Source of the DNA: an uncultured Clostridia bacterium
Lineage (GTDB): Bacteria; Bacillota; Clostridia; Peptostreptococcales; Anaerovoracaceae
Length of the DNA: 64,000 nt
Assembly: GCA_934281605.1 (NCBI GenBank)
Contig: CAKQXD010000001.1
Span: 186,001 to 250,000 of the forward strand
Reading direction: 5' to 3'
How positions within the stretch are numbered: the first letter of the stretch is position 1; every line of letters starts with the position of its first letter. Positions 32,188 to 40,772 of this stretch are shown in pieces. Below the pieces are notes generated by a model, which saw only the letters and a program-made list of their open reading frames with translations, had not been told where the DNA came from and searched no databases. Made by a program: the position numbers and the translations under genes.

Positions 32188-33284
32188 GAAATCACCTCGC
32201 TTTCTATGAGGATATCATCACCCAGCATACGGATAGCAGGCGTTCCCAGTGCAAAGCATTCTGCTGGGAGCTCTACGCCGGCGCCTCCGACAGGACCGGG
32301 CGCCTCCTGGCTTCCGAAGATTTTCGGGGCGATGTAGGTTTGTATTTTATTGACGATCCCGCAGGAGAGGGCAGACCAGGCGATCTGGCTTCCGCCTTCT
32401 ATGAGGACGCTGTCGATCTTTTCCTTTCCCAGGGCTTCCATCAGTGCGTGCAGATCCGGGTGCCCGTCTTTTAAAGGAAGAGGCAGGATCCGGCAGCCGG
32501 CAGCCTTAAGGGCAGTCAACTTCGATGAAATCGACTGGTCCAGATCTTCTCCTGCAGCTATTATGGTCGGGATCTCTTTTGCTGTGCGGACGATCTGAGA
32601 ATCCAGCGGAATCCGCAGTTTTGTGTCGCAGATCACTCGAAGAGGATCTTTGCCGCCTTTGATCCTGCAGTTGAGCAGGGGATCATCGGTAAGCACCGTG
32701 CCGATCCCTGCGAGAATAGCTGCATGTCTGTTCCTGTCTTTATGGACGTTTTCTCTTGCTTTTTCTCCTGTGATCCAGCGGGATGCTCCCGTTCTGGTTG
32801 CGATCCTGCCATCCATCGTCATGGCGTATTTCAGCGTGACGTAAGGCATTCCTGTCTGGATATAATGGAAGAAGATCGCATTTATGGCGTCGCATTCTTC
32901 ACGCATGAAGTCTTCTGTTACTTCTATACCGTGCTCTCGAAGGATCCGGGATCCTTTGCCGGAGACCAGCGGGTTGGGATCACGTGATCCGATGATCACA
33001 TGTTTGATGCCGCTTTCGAGTATAGCATCGGTGCATGGCGGCTGTTTGCCGTGGTGACAGCAGGGCTCCAGTGTCACATAGATGGTGGCTCCTTCCGGCG
33101 ACTGGGTGCAGGCGGCCAGCGCGGCGCGTTCTGCATGGAGGTCGCCGTACCGTGCATGGTATCCCTGTCCGATGATCTGATCGTCTTTTACGATCACTGC
33201 ACCTACCAGCGGGTTGGGACTGGTGTGGCCGGTACCTCGCAAGGCCAGCTGGATGGCCAGTTTCATATAGTCGCTATTGGTCAT
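32160..33284 (-). CDS. ribD: Bifunctional riboflavin deaminase-reductase
   Basis: A 374-residue fusion that deaminates and then reduces the pyrimidine intermediate of riboflavin. The deaminase zinc site is seen in GDLHAERAAL and TLEPCCHHGKQPPC; the reductase half has KYAMTMDGRIAT, RWITGE and LIEGGSQIAWS. ATG 33284 has AAAGGAT upstream; a longer frame to the left begins inside the riboswitch terminator and is rejected. First gene of the operon under an FMN riboswitch. Confidence 0.95.
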   Translation of the reverse strand: MTNSDYMKLAIQLALRGTGHTSPNPLVGAVIVKDDQIIGQGYHARYGDLHAERAALAACTQSPEGATIYVTLEPCCHHGKQPPCTDAILESGIKHVIIGSRDPNPLVSGKGSRILREHGIEVTEDFMREECDAINAIFFHYIQTGMPYVTLKYAMTMDGRIATRTGASRWITGEKARENVHKDRNRHAAILAGIGTVLTDDPLLNCRIKGGKDPLRVICDTKLRIPLDSQIVRTAKEIPTIIAAGEDLDQSISSKLTALKAAGCRILPLPLKDGHPDLHALMEALGKEKIDSVLIEGGSQIAWSALSCGIVNKIQTYIAPKIFGSQEAPGPVGGAGVELPAECFALGTPAIRMLGDDILIESEVISCSQASSKK

Positions 33285-33314
33285 GTTGATATCCTTTCTG
33301 TTGATATGAATAAA

Positions 33315-33338
33315 GCCCCGATCCGGCAGGATCGGGGC
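33315..33338 (-). other. Strong hairpin just upstream of ribD
   Basis: A perfect 10-bp stem GCCCCGATCC/GGATCGGGGC with a 4-nt loop, followed on the minus strand by CTTTATT. It is 30 nt before the ribD ATG and downstream of the riboswitch terminator. It may be a second terminator or a stabiliser of the 5' end. Confidence 0.6.
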
Positions 33339-33430
33339 AGTTGTTTTTTGAAGGTGCGGAGCACTTTGCACAAGATGCTCGCAGAGCGCTTTGCAGGAGA
33401 AATAAGGCTTCCTGCTACATGTCTGTTATG

Positions 33431-33462
33431 AAAAAAGCTCTGAAACCAGTGGCTTCAGAGCT
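33431..33462 (-). terminator. Expression-platform terminator of the FMN riboswitch
   Basis: On the minus strand AGCTCTGAA...TTCAGAGCT with the T6 run at the 3' side. It lies 35 nt after the aptamer, where FMN binding would favour its formation. Confidence 0.9.
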
Positions 33463-33497
33463 GATGCATACAAAACAAACGTGTCACACGCATTGTT

Positions 33498-33606
33498 ATC
33501 TTCTATCATCCAGACTGTACTGTCGGTTTTGGAATCTCACCAAATCAACGCTGCAGCGCTCGCGGACTTTACCGCCGGTCGGGAATTTCACCCTGCCCCG
33601 AAGATG
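33498..33606 (-). ncRNA. FMN riboswitch aptamer
   Basis: The minus strand carries the conserved FMN elements in order: ATCTTCGGGGCAGGGTGAAA, TTCCCGACCGGCGGT, AGTCCGCGAGC, GGTGAGATTCC, AAACCGACAGT and TCTGGATG ending in GAAGAT, which pairs with the start to close helix P1. It controls the rib operon by termination. Confidence 0.97.
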
Positions 33607-33690
33607 TTTATGAAACTATAATTATGTTAGACCTGCGGGGGACTTTTGTCAATAGGAAATTCCGAAAAATTTAAGGATTGGGAGTCAAAT

Positions 33691-34545
33691 TTAAAAATCC
33701 AGAGCTGACAGGATCTTTTCAACCTGAGACATGTCGAGGGTTCCGTTTCGGTCGTAGGTAACGACGAGATTGATATAGGGAAGAAAGCCGCATTCGAAAT
33801 ATCGGAGGAGTTTCTGAAGGTTCTGTATCGCATAGTTTTCGATGTCCATCATGCCCAGGTGTTCCCAGTAGAGCAGTTTACGGGTTTTAGGATGTAAAAT
33901 GGTGAAATCGGGACGGACGGGATTCCCTTCCAGATAAAGAGGAAATTCATATTTATATGGAATATGGCAGTATTCAAAGTGGGTCCCCAGCAGCAGTTCT
34001 GACTTGGAACGGACGTAGATGCCGCCAGGTGTGCGATGGATCAGTTGTTCTGGATGGATAGGGTTTGGATCGTAAGGTTCTGCGAGCCAGCGTCGGATCT
34101 CTGCATTGGTCGCATGATCTTGTAGCGAGGGATAGAGTTCGCCTTGCAGGTAGTCCAGTGCTTGTGCGATTCTGGATTTCTCCTGCGTCGTGCCGGTGAG
34201 AGTCGCACGAATATCCTGGATGATGGGTGCGGTCAATTCAGTCGAAAACAGTTCGGGCAGCGAAGTGTATCCATGGGAGAGCTGTTCCAGCAGGGTGATA
34301 TTATGGGCGATTCGCGGCTGTAGTTGCTGCAAAGCTTTGGCCTGGATGATATTTTGAAGCAGGGAGGTGTCCTTCCTGGAGATGTATTTTGGCTTCCCGT
34401 TTAGTAGTGTGTAAGGGCGGGGCTTCCCATGCTCAAACCGCGTGTGGAGACTTCGGCAGGTCAAAGAGGCGCTGCGCTTCTGGCAGCGGCTATGGATTCT
34501 TTTCATTTCCTGTAGCTCGTCCTGTATGAGAGTGGTCGTGATCAT
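33691..34545 (-). CDS. Unknown protein with PD-(D/E)XK nuclease-like core
   Basis: A 284-residue protein. The N-terminal half is helical and charged, with an RSLHTRFEHGKPRPYTLLNG-type segment of unknown meaning. The C-terminal half has the order S-K-S-E-L, then VRPDFTILHP, then YWEHLGMMD, followed by a helix and INLVVTYD. The RPDF and WEH pieces are like motifs II and III of restriction-type PD-(D/E)XK folds, so a nuclease-like core is plausible; activity is not shown. GGAAAGGAG precedes the chosen ATG. The gene lies next to the first palindrome array and points away from it. Confidence 0.55.
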   Translation of the reverse strand: MITTTLIQDELQEMKRIHSRCQKRSASLTCRSLHTRFEHGKPRPYTLLNGKPKYISRKDTSLLQNIIQAKALQQLQPRIAHNITLLEQLSHGYTSLPELFSTELTAPIIQDIRATLTGTTQEKSRIAQALDYLQGELYPSLQDHATNAEIRRWLAEPYDPNPIHPEQLIHRTPGGIYVRSKSELLLGTHFEYCHIPYKYEFPLYLEGNPVRPDFTILHPKTRKLLYWEHLGMMDIENYAIQNLQKLLRYFECGFLPYINLVVTYDRNGTLDMSQVEKILSALDF

Positions 34546-34661
34546 GGGAAACTCCTTTCCGTTGTTGGGTGGGTATCGGGTAGTGTGATTATATAGGTGG
34601 AGATGCGGTCGGGTCAAAGGAAAGTTTTTGATTTGTAATGATAAGGTCAGTTATTGTAATA

Positions 34662-34965
34662 TTTCCGTCAGTTGCTTTGATTTGTGGTTGGAAGAAGACG
34701 GTGGGGCGTTTCGAGAATGGTTTCAGTCAGTTTTTGCTGTGTGAGAGGGCTGGACTGACTGAAAATGTGAAGGAAGGTTGTGAGAAAACAGACCTAGATA
34801 AAGTTGTGGCGGACTGCAGCAGGATATTTCAGTCAGTTAGGATGAGATAAGGGGGTCGAAGTGACTGAAATGAAAAAATTACTGGTTAGAGAGATTTACT
34901 GGCTGAGCAGTTGGCAGCGAGTTTCAGTCAGTGTAAATAAGATTAGGGTGGGGAACTGACTGAAA
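34662..34965. repeat. Palindrome array 1: three 44-bp units and one half unit
   Basis: Units at 34721-34764, 34827-34870 and 34922-34965 are each TTTCAGTCAGT-N22-A(C/G)TGACTGAAA, always 44 bp. A half unit TTTCCGTCAGT is at 34662-34672. Unit starts are 106 and 95 bp apart. Centres differ but are purine-rich. The sequence GGCGGA(C/T)TGCAGCA(G/A)GATA stands before the second unit and again at about 35008, where no unit follows, which suggests loss of a fourth unit. Confidence 0.85.
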
Positions 34966-35050
34966 CAGATTTTGAGATGGAAGTTCTCATGTAATCGAGG
35001 GGGAATAGGCGGATTGCAGCAAGATATTAAAAAAAGTTTTCAAAAAGTGC

Positions 35051-35078
35051 TTGACTTTGTGGAGTAATTGGGTATAAT
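35051..35078 (+). promoter_or_regulatory. Promoter of the desulfoferrodoxin operon
   Basis: TTGACT (35051-35056), 16 bp, TATAAT (35073-35078). The leader to dfx is about 200 nt and contains the 8-bp tandem repeat. Confidence 0.8.
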
Positions 35079-35156
35079 TAAAGTATACTAAAAAGGTAAA
35101 GTAAATGCGGGCGATGCGGAGAACTGCAAATAGGCCGAAAAGCGGATCGGAGCAAA

Positions 35157-35240
35157 GCAATCCGGCAATCCGGCAATCCGGCAATCCGGCAATCCGGCAA
35201 TCCGGCAATCCGGCAATCCGGCAATCCGGCAATCCGGCAA
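35157..35240 (+). repeat. Tandem 8-bp repeat, 10.5 copies, in the dfx leader
   Basis: GCAATCCG is repeated ten times without a mismatch and ends with GCAA. It sits within the leader RNA of dfx. A short frame (ATG 35105 to TAA 35287) runs through it and reads as repeating NPAIRQSG; it stops five bases before the dfx ATG. As 8 is not a multiple of 3, copy-number change would shift this frame. Confidence 0.95.
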
Positions 35241-35292
35241 GCATAAGACCCGGCATGAGGATCATAGAGATCATTTTAAGGAGGTAAGAAAC

Positions 35293-35658
35293 ATGAGATT
35301 TTTCATTTGTGAACATTGTAAGAACATCGTAACTTTTGTAGAGGACAAGGGCGTTCCGGTAATGTGCTGCGGTCAGAAGATGACTGAACTGGTAGCGAAC
35401 ACGACAGATGCTGCACAGGAAAAGCATGTACCGGTTGTTGAAAAGGATGGAGACAAGCTGATTGTAAGCGTTGGAAGCGTAGAGCATCCAATGACGGAAG
35501 AGCACCATATCGCATGGATCGCTGTTGAGACTAAGAATGGCAGTCAGATCAAATATCTGGATCATACCGGAGCACCTAAGGTGGAATTTGCACTGGGCGG
35601 TGAAGAGGTGGAAGCCATTTATGCATACTGCAATCTCCACGGACTCTGGAAAGCATAA
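35293..35658 (+). CDS. dfx: Desulfoferrodoxin (superoxide reductase)
   Basis: A 121-residue iron protein that reduces superoxide to peroxide without making oxygen, a defence in anaerobes. Centre I ligands C6, C9, C25, C26 and centre II ligands H45, H65, H71, C113 and H116 are all present (ICEHC, MCCG, HVPVV, EHPMTEEHH, CNLHG). AAGGAGG lies upstream. It heads an operon with a TetR gene 34 bases downstream and is read from a long leader with an 8-bp repeat. Confidence 0.96.
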   Translation: MRFFICEHCKNIVTFVEDKGVPVMCCGQKMTELVANTTDAAQEKHVPVVEKDGDKLIVSVGSVEHPMTEEHHIAWIAVETKNGSQIKYLDHTGAPKVEFALGGEEVEAIYAYCNLHGLWKA

Positions 35659-35692
35659 ACTCAACAGGAGTGTAAAACAGGAGCAATAAAAC

Positions 35693-36256
35693 ATGTCAAA
35701 TTTAACGTGCAAAGCGTTGGCAGCTGCGGCCGTTTCCCTTCTCGAGGAACGGCCGCTTGATAAAATCACCGTGCGGGACATTACCGACCGGTGCGGACTG
35801 ACGCGAAATACCTTTTATTATCATTTTCAGGATATTTACGATTTGTTGGGATACATCTTCCGGGAAGAAGCGGATGCTACCCTGGAAAAATACTCGGTCA
35901 AGGCGGACTGGAAGGGAGTCTTTCTTGACATTTTGTCGTATCTGAAAAAAAAGAAAAAGATGATCGAACACGTCTACTATTCCACGCGAAAAGAAGAACT
36001 TGAATTCTATGTACAGCAGGTAGTCGGTGTCTACGCACTTCAGTTTATCGAGATCGAAACGGCGGGCCAGGAAGTCAGCAAACTGGTCAGGGAAACGGTT
36101 GCGGATTTTTATCGGAATGCGTTTGTCGGAGCCACCTTTCAGTGGATAAGGGATGGCATGAAGGCTACGCCGACGGTCATGGCGGCATTGTATGATAACA
36201 TGTTTCGTGGTACGCTGCAGCAGGCCATCGACAGCGCCCGTGAGATATTGGATTAG
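35693..36256 (+). CDS. TetR/AcrR-family regulator
   Basis: A 187-residue regulator with the HTH ITVRDITDRCGLTRNTFYYHF (first 20 or so cited as ITVRDI and TRNTFYYHF) and a C-terminal domain of the DhaS-like TetR_C type. AGGAG precedes the ATG. It lies between dfx and an MMPL exporter/XXXLXXG pair; a terminator at 36366 separates it from those, but it may still control them, as similar pairs often have a neighbouring TetR. No clear operator palindrome was seen. Confidence 0.85.
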   Translation: MSNLTCKALAAAAVSLLEERPLDKITVRDITDRCGLTRNTFYYHFQDIYDLLGYIFREEADATLEKYSVKADWKGVFLDILSYLKKKKKMIEHVYYSTRKEELEFYVQQVVGVYALQFIEIETAGQEVSKLVRETVADFYRNAFVGATFQWIRDGMKATPTVMAALYDNMFRGTLQQAIDSAREILD

Positions 36257-36365
36257 CTGCAAATCTGCTGGCGGAGTGACGGGGTCGGGTCCCGTCCGAC
36301 GCCTGCACCGGAACGCGCGGAGCGCGCTTTGCAGAAAAAAACAGAAAAAATCCATTGGGCAAATC

Positions 36366-36403
36366 AAGACCGATGCACAAATTTTGTGCATGGTCTTTTT
36401 TTT
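36366..36403 (+). terminator. Terminator after tetR
   Basis: AAGACC-ATGCACAAA pairs with TTTGTGCAT-GGTCTT, followed by T8. Confidence 0.9.
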
Positions 36404-36477
36404 GATTATTTGGTTTTAAATGGGAGGGTGGTAAACTTACGCTGTAGATTTTTTCAAGATATGGGGTGATAGAAATT

Positions 36478-38604
36478 ATGTTGAAACTAGGTGAGGCGAT
36501 CACGCGGAAACGGAAGCTGATTCTGGTGGTTGCCGTACTGCTTTTGATCCCGTCTGTCCTTGGTATGATAGCGACGCGGATCAACTACGACGTCCTGAGT
36601 TATCTGCCGGATGACATCCAGACTATCAAAGGTCAGGATATCCTGCTGGATGACTTTGGGAAGGGCGGTTTCGCCATGGTCATGGTAGACGGCATGGACC
36701 AGAAGGACGTCTCAGCTCTGAAGAGCAAATTTGAAGATGTGGATCATGTGGACAGCGTGATCTGGTACGACAGTATTGTGGACTCGTCGGTGCCCCTTGA
36801 GATGGTGCCTGATGATGTTTACAAGAAATTCAACAGCGGGGATACGACGCTGATGGCGGTGTTTTTCGATGAGGGAACTTCGGCAGACGGCAGTCTGGAG
36901 GCTGTGGCCAAGATCAGGCAGATCGGCGGGAAACAGTGTTTTGTCAGCAGTATGACCGCATTTGTAGAGGACCTGAAGGAGCTGGCTGAGAAGGAAGAGC
37001 CGATTTATGTAGGTCTGGCTGTACTGCTCTGCTGTATCATTCTGGCGATTTTTATGGATTCCTGGATGATCCCGGTGGTGTTCATGGCGGGGATCGGTAT
37101 GGCGATACTATACAACCTGGGATCCAACTTTTTCCTGGGGCAGGTTTCCTACATTACGAAAGCGCTGAGTGCGGTGCTACAGCTGGGGGTAACCATGGAC
37201 TATTCCATTTTCCTCTGGCACAGTTACGAGGAGCAGCGGCAGGATCCGTCGAAAGATAAGAATGCTGCCATGGCACAGGCGATTTCCAATACATTCGCAT
37301 CTATTACAGGAAGTTCGATCACAACGGTTGCAGGTTTCCTGGCTATGTGTTTCATGACGTTTACGCTTGGCAAGGATCTGGGTATCGTTATGGCAAAGGG
37401 CGTTATTTTTGGTGTGCTCGGCTGTATCACGATCCTGCCGTCGCTGATTTTGACGTTTGAAAGGGCTATCGAGAAGACGCGTCACAAGAACATTACACCG
37501 AAATTCGACAAGCTTTCTGCAAAGATCACGAAGAAGCCTGGTATTTTTGCTGTCATCTTCATCGTGCTGCTGATACCGGCGCTCTTTGGATATACTCATA
37601 CCAGCGTATATTACAACCTGGATAAGAGTGTGCCGCAGACGCTGCCGTTTGCAGTGGCCAATGAAAAATTGTCAGATGACTTTGATATGAATACGACTCA
37701 TATGCTGCTGGTGGATGCAGATATGGATAAAAAAGATGTAGATGATATGATGAGCGACATCGACAAGGTAGACGGTGTTAAATATACTATGGGACTGGAA
37801 AGTGCTCTCGGACCTGCGATTCCTGACGAGATCCTGCCGGGCGAGGTGGGCAGCATCGTCAAGAGCGACGATTATCAGCTGCTGATCATCAGTTCCAAAT
37901 ACAAAGTAGCCAGCGACAAGGTAAACAAGCAGATCGACGAGATCAATCAGGTGGTAAAACAGTATGATAACAAGGGCATGCTCATTGGAGAAGCGCCTTG
38001 CACTAAGGACCTGATCGATATTACAGATCGCGACTTCAAGGTCGTCAGTGCTATCTCCATCCTGGCGATCCTGCTGATCATCGCTTTTGTATTGAGGTCG
38101 GTTTCTCTGCCGATCATCCTGGTAGCGGTCATCGAGCTGGCGATCTTTATCAATATGGGGATCCCGTACTTTACGGGAACGGAGCTGCCGTTTATCGCTT
38201 CGATCTGTATCGGCACGATACAACTTGGGTCTACTGTAGACTATGCGATACTGATGACTACCAGGTACAAGAGAGAGAGATTTCTTGGCAATGACAAGCG
38301 GACTTCGGTGCGGATCGCACATTCGACGTCGATGCCATCTATTATGGTCAGTGCACTGGGATTCTTCGCAGCGACTTTCGGTGTTGCGATCTATTCCGAC
38401 ATCGACATCATCAGTTCGCTTTGCACGCTGATGGCACGCGGCGCCATCATCAGTATGCTGGTTGTTATGTTCATCCTGCCGTCCATGTTCATGCTGTTTG
38501 ACAAGCTGATCTGCAAGACGAGCAAGGGGTTCATCAACAAAGATGGTAATGGAAATACAGGCGGTAAGGGAGCGATCCCTCCGATTATGGATACGGCTGA
38601 ATAG
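36478..38604 (+). CDS. MMPL/RND-superfamily exporter
   Basis: A 708-residue membrane protein with 12 predicted spans in two halves, each with a large outer loop. Half one has the segment LQLGVTMDYSIFLWHSYEEQR, and half two has GTIQLGSTVDYAILMTTRYKRER (cited as TMDYSIF and TVDYAIL), the proton-relay motif of MmpL/HAE3 transporters. It likely exports lipids or hydrophobic compounds. GGGGTG lies nine bases before the ATG; an in-frame GTG inside it was rejected. The XXXLXXG-repeat gene starts 12 bases after its stop and is probably a partner. Confidence 0.9.
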   Translation: MLKLGEAITRKRKLILVVAVLLLIPSVLGMIATRINYDVLSYLPDDIQTIKGQDILLDDFGKGGFAMVMVDGMDQKDVSALKSKFEDVDHVDSVIWYDSIVDSSVPLEMVPDDVYKKFNSGDTTLMAVFFDEGTSADGSLEAVAKIRQIGGKQCFVSSMTAFVEDLKELAEKEEPIYVGLAVLLCCIILAIFMDSWMIPVVFMAGIGMAILYNLGSNFFLGQVSYITKALSAVLQLGVTMDYSIFLWHSYEEQRQDPSKDKNAAMAQAISNTFASITGSSITTVAGFLAMCFMTFTLGKDLGIVMAKGVIFGVLGCITILPSLILTFERAIEKTRHKNITPKFDKLSAKITKKPGIFAVIFIVLLIPALFGYTHTSVYYNLDKSVPQTLPFAVANEKLSDDFDMNTTHMLLVDADMDKKDVDDMMSDIDKVDGVKYTMGLESALGPAIPDEILPGEVGSIVKSDDYQLLIISSKYKVASDKVNKQIDEINQVVKQYDNKGMLIGEAPCTKDLIDITDRDFKVVSAISILAILLIIAFVLRSVSLPIILVAVIELAIFINMGIPYFTGTELPFIASICIGTIQLGSTVDYAILMTTRYKRERFLGNDKRTSVRIAHSTSMPSIMVSALGFFAATFGVAIYSDIDIISSLCTLMARGAIISMLVVMFILPSMFMLFDKLICKTSKGFINKDGNGNTGGKGAIPPIMDTAE

Positions 38605-38616
38605 GAGGTATCAGAG

Positions 38617-40494
38617 ATGAGTGTAGAATTTAGAAAGAAATTCAAGAGAAAGAAGATTCTGTCCTTCGCATCTGCTGCGGTAGTGGCGTTCACCATGACG
38701 GCAGCTCCGGTTTTCGCGGCGACGGACAGCGGCAATACAAAAGATGAAACGGTGTACGTGGTAACGGAGTCCGACGGTAGCCAGTCGGATCTCATCGTCA
38801 GCGATCACCTGAAAAACAAGTCCGGCAAGGACAAGATCGAGGACATTTCCACTCTGACAAACATAGAAAACGTCAAGGGCAAGGAAAAGTTCAAGCGGGA
38901 AGATGACGGTACGCTTTCCTGGTATGCAAAGGGCAACGACATCTATTACCAGGGCAAGACGGATCAAGACGCTCCGATCTCCATGGACATCAAGTACTAC
39001 CTGGATGGCAAGGAAGTGGAAGGCGCAGATCTTTCCGGCAAAACCGGTAAGGTGAAGATCGTCATCAATTATACCAACAATGCGGAATACCAGGGTATCA
39101 AAGTGCCGTTCGTCGTTCTGACCGGCATGGTTCTGGAAAACGATACATTCCAGAATGTAACGGTAAGCAGCGGCAAAGTCATCGACGATGGACAGAAATC
39201 CTTTATCGTGGGCATGGCGGCTCCTGGAATCGCTGACAACCTGGGAATTTCCGAAGATGAACTGGGATTCGGCAGCACCGTGGAAATCACAGGAGACGCT
39301 AAAAAATTCGCTCCTGAGGATATGATGACGGTGGTAACCAACGATTTCTTCCAGGATATCGACATGAGCGAGCTGGGAGTCGGCGATCTGGACAGCCAGA
39401 TCGGTCAGCTGGACAATGCTGCAAAGCAGCTGGTTTCCGGAACTAATACTCTGTATAAGGGGATCGAAACCCTCAACAGCAGCTCGGCTGCGCTGGCAAG
39501 CGGTGTTGGCAAGTTGAATCAGGGCGCTGCAAAGATCGATGAAAACACGAAAGCAGCTCTGCAGGGCAGTAAGGATCTGGCGGCAGGAAGCCAGTTCCTT
39601 TCGAGTCAGTTGAACAGCAAGCTGGGTGATATGAGTGACGGCGTAGCGAAGCTGAATACGGCGGCAGGCGCCATCGGTCAGTATGTGGTAGCAATTAATG
39701 CCGGTTTGAATGGAGATGGTACAGCGACAAATCCGGGTCTTGTTAAAGGTGCAGATGGTCTGGTAGCAGGCATGGAAACTGCGAAGGAAACCCTGGATCA
39801 GGGAGCTACTGCAGATCAGACGGCATTGGCATATTTGGAGCAACAGCATACTGCAGGGACGATCAATGATGCTGATTATACAAAACTGAAAACTCTGATT
39901 GAAGGTTCCGAGGAAGCGCAGACCGGGGTTTCAGCGTCCCTGGATACGACTGGAAAACTTGGCGGCGGTGCAGCGAAAATTGCAGCGGGTGCAAAACAAC
40001 TGCAGGGCGCTATGGCAGGCAATGGCACTGAAAAGAACCCTGGCCTCACGAATGTTTCCGGTCAGCTTACTGCAGGCGTTCAGGAAATGGTAAAACAGCT
40101 TGGTGCAGCTACCAGCGAAACAGGTGAACTTTCCGTTGGTTTGAAGACACTGGTTGACGGATCTTCTGAACTGGCAGCCGGTGAAACTCAGCTTTCCGCA
40201 GGTGCTTCCGAACTGGCGGCAGGTATGAACGAGCTGTACTCCAAGTCGGGGCTGCTCATCAGCGGTATCGGTCAGCTGGATGCAGGATCCAAGAAGCTGA
40301 ACGACGGCATGAGCCAGTTCTACAAGGAAGGCATCGGCAAGATCGTAAGCCTGTACAACGACAAGCTGAAGGGTACGGTCAACAACGCCGGTGAAATGGT
40401 AGCTGTGGGCAAGGCCTACAACACCTTCACACAGGTGCCGGACGGCATGGATGGAACCGTAAAATTCATCTACAGAACAAAGGTTGCTGACTGA
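38617..40494 (+). CDS. Exported protein with XXXLXXG heptad repeats
   Basis: A 625-residue protein with an N-terminal signal (KKILSFASAAVVAFTMTAAPVFA) and a beta-rich domain to about residue 250. Residues 265-570 hold heptad repeats of the form xxxLxxG (for example LVSGTNTLYKGIETL, LAAGETQLSAGASELAAG), which build long helical rods. There is no C-terminal membrane anchor. Such proteins accompany MMPL exporters and YhgE-like proteins in Firmicutes and may span the wall as an adaptor; that role is inference. Operon with the MMPL gene upstream. Confidence 0.85.
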   Translation: MSVEFRKKFKRKKILSFASAAVVAFTMTAAPVFAATDSGNTKDETVYVVTESDGSQSDLIVSDHLKNKSGKDKIEDISTLTNIENVKGKEKFKREDDGTLSWYAKGNDIYYQGKTDQDAPISMDIKYYLDGKEVEGADLSGKTGKVKIVINYTNNAEYQGIKVPFVVLTGMVLENDTFQNVTVSSGKVIDDGQKSFIVGMAAPGIADNLGISEDELGFGSTVEITGDAKKFAPEDMMTVVTNDFFQDIDMSELGVGDLDSQIGQLDNAAKQLVSGTNTLYKGIETLNSSSAALASGVGKLNQGAAKIDENTKAALQGSKDLAAGSQFLSSQLNSKLGDMSDGVAKLNTAAGAIGQYVVAINAGLNGDGTATNPGLVKGADGLVAGMETAKETLDQGATADQTALAYLEQQHTAGTINDADYTKLKTLIEGSEEAQTGVSASLDTTGKLGGGAAKIAAGAKQLQGAMAGNGTEKNPGLTNVSGQLTAGVQEMVKQLGAATSETGELSVGLKTLVDGSSELAAGETQLSAGASELAAGMNELYSKSGLLISGIGQLDAGSKKLNDGMSQFYKEGIGKIVSLYNDKLKGTVNNAGEMVAVGKAYNTFTQVPDGMDGTVKFIYRTKVAD

Positions 40495-40616
40495 TTTGCA
40501 TAAAAAGAGAAATCTATCAAATCTATCACACATATATTGTAGACGGGTCTGCTTCGAGCAGGCCCTGTCTGCGCAGTAAAACTGGTTATCTTGAAGTAAG
40601 CCTGGTATTTACGTGC

Positions 40617-40669
40617 AAAGTGCGCTCCGGAGGCGAGGTATTCGTCTTCGCAGCGCATTTTGCGTTTTT
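40617..40669 (+). terminator. Possible terminator after XXXLXXG gene
   Basis: AAAGTGCGCT/AGCGCATTTT with one G-T pair, loop of 25 nt, then GCGTTTTT. The gap 40495-40772 also has an unrelated GGGTCTGC/GCAGGCCC hairpin near 40541 and a TATAAT at 40702. Confidence 0.45.
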
Positions 40670-40772
40670 GGGTTCTTGACCTTTTCCTATAGGGGAAGTC
40701 GTATAATATCCTTAGCAACATAACAGCAATATAACAACGAAACGAAAACGATATGGATAAGGAGCGAGGTGT

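Noticed and set aside
34987..35781. Minus-strand frame with GLPDCRIA repeats
   Set aside because: The repeats are only the reverse reading of the 8-bp tandem repeat and the frame covers dfx and the start of tetR in antisense.
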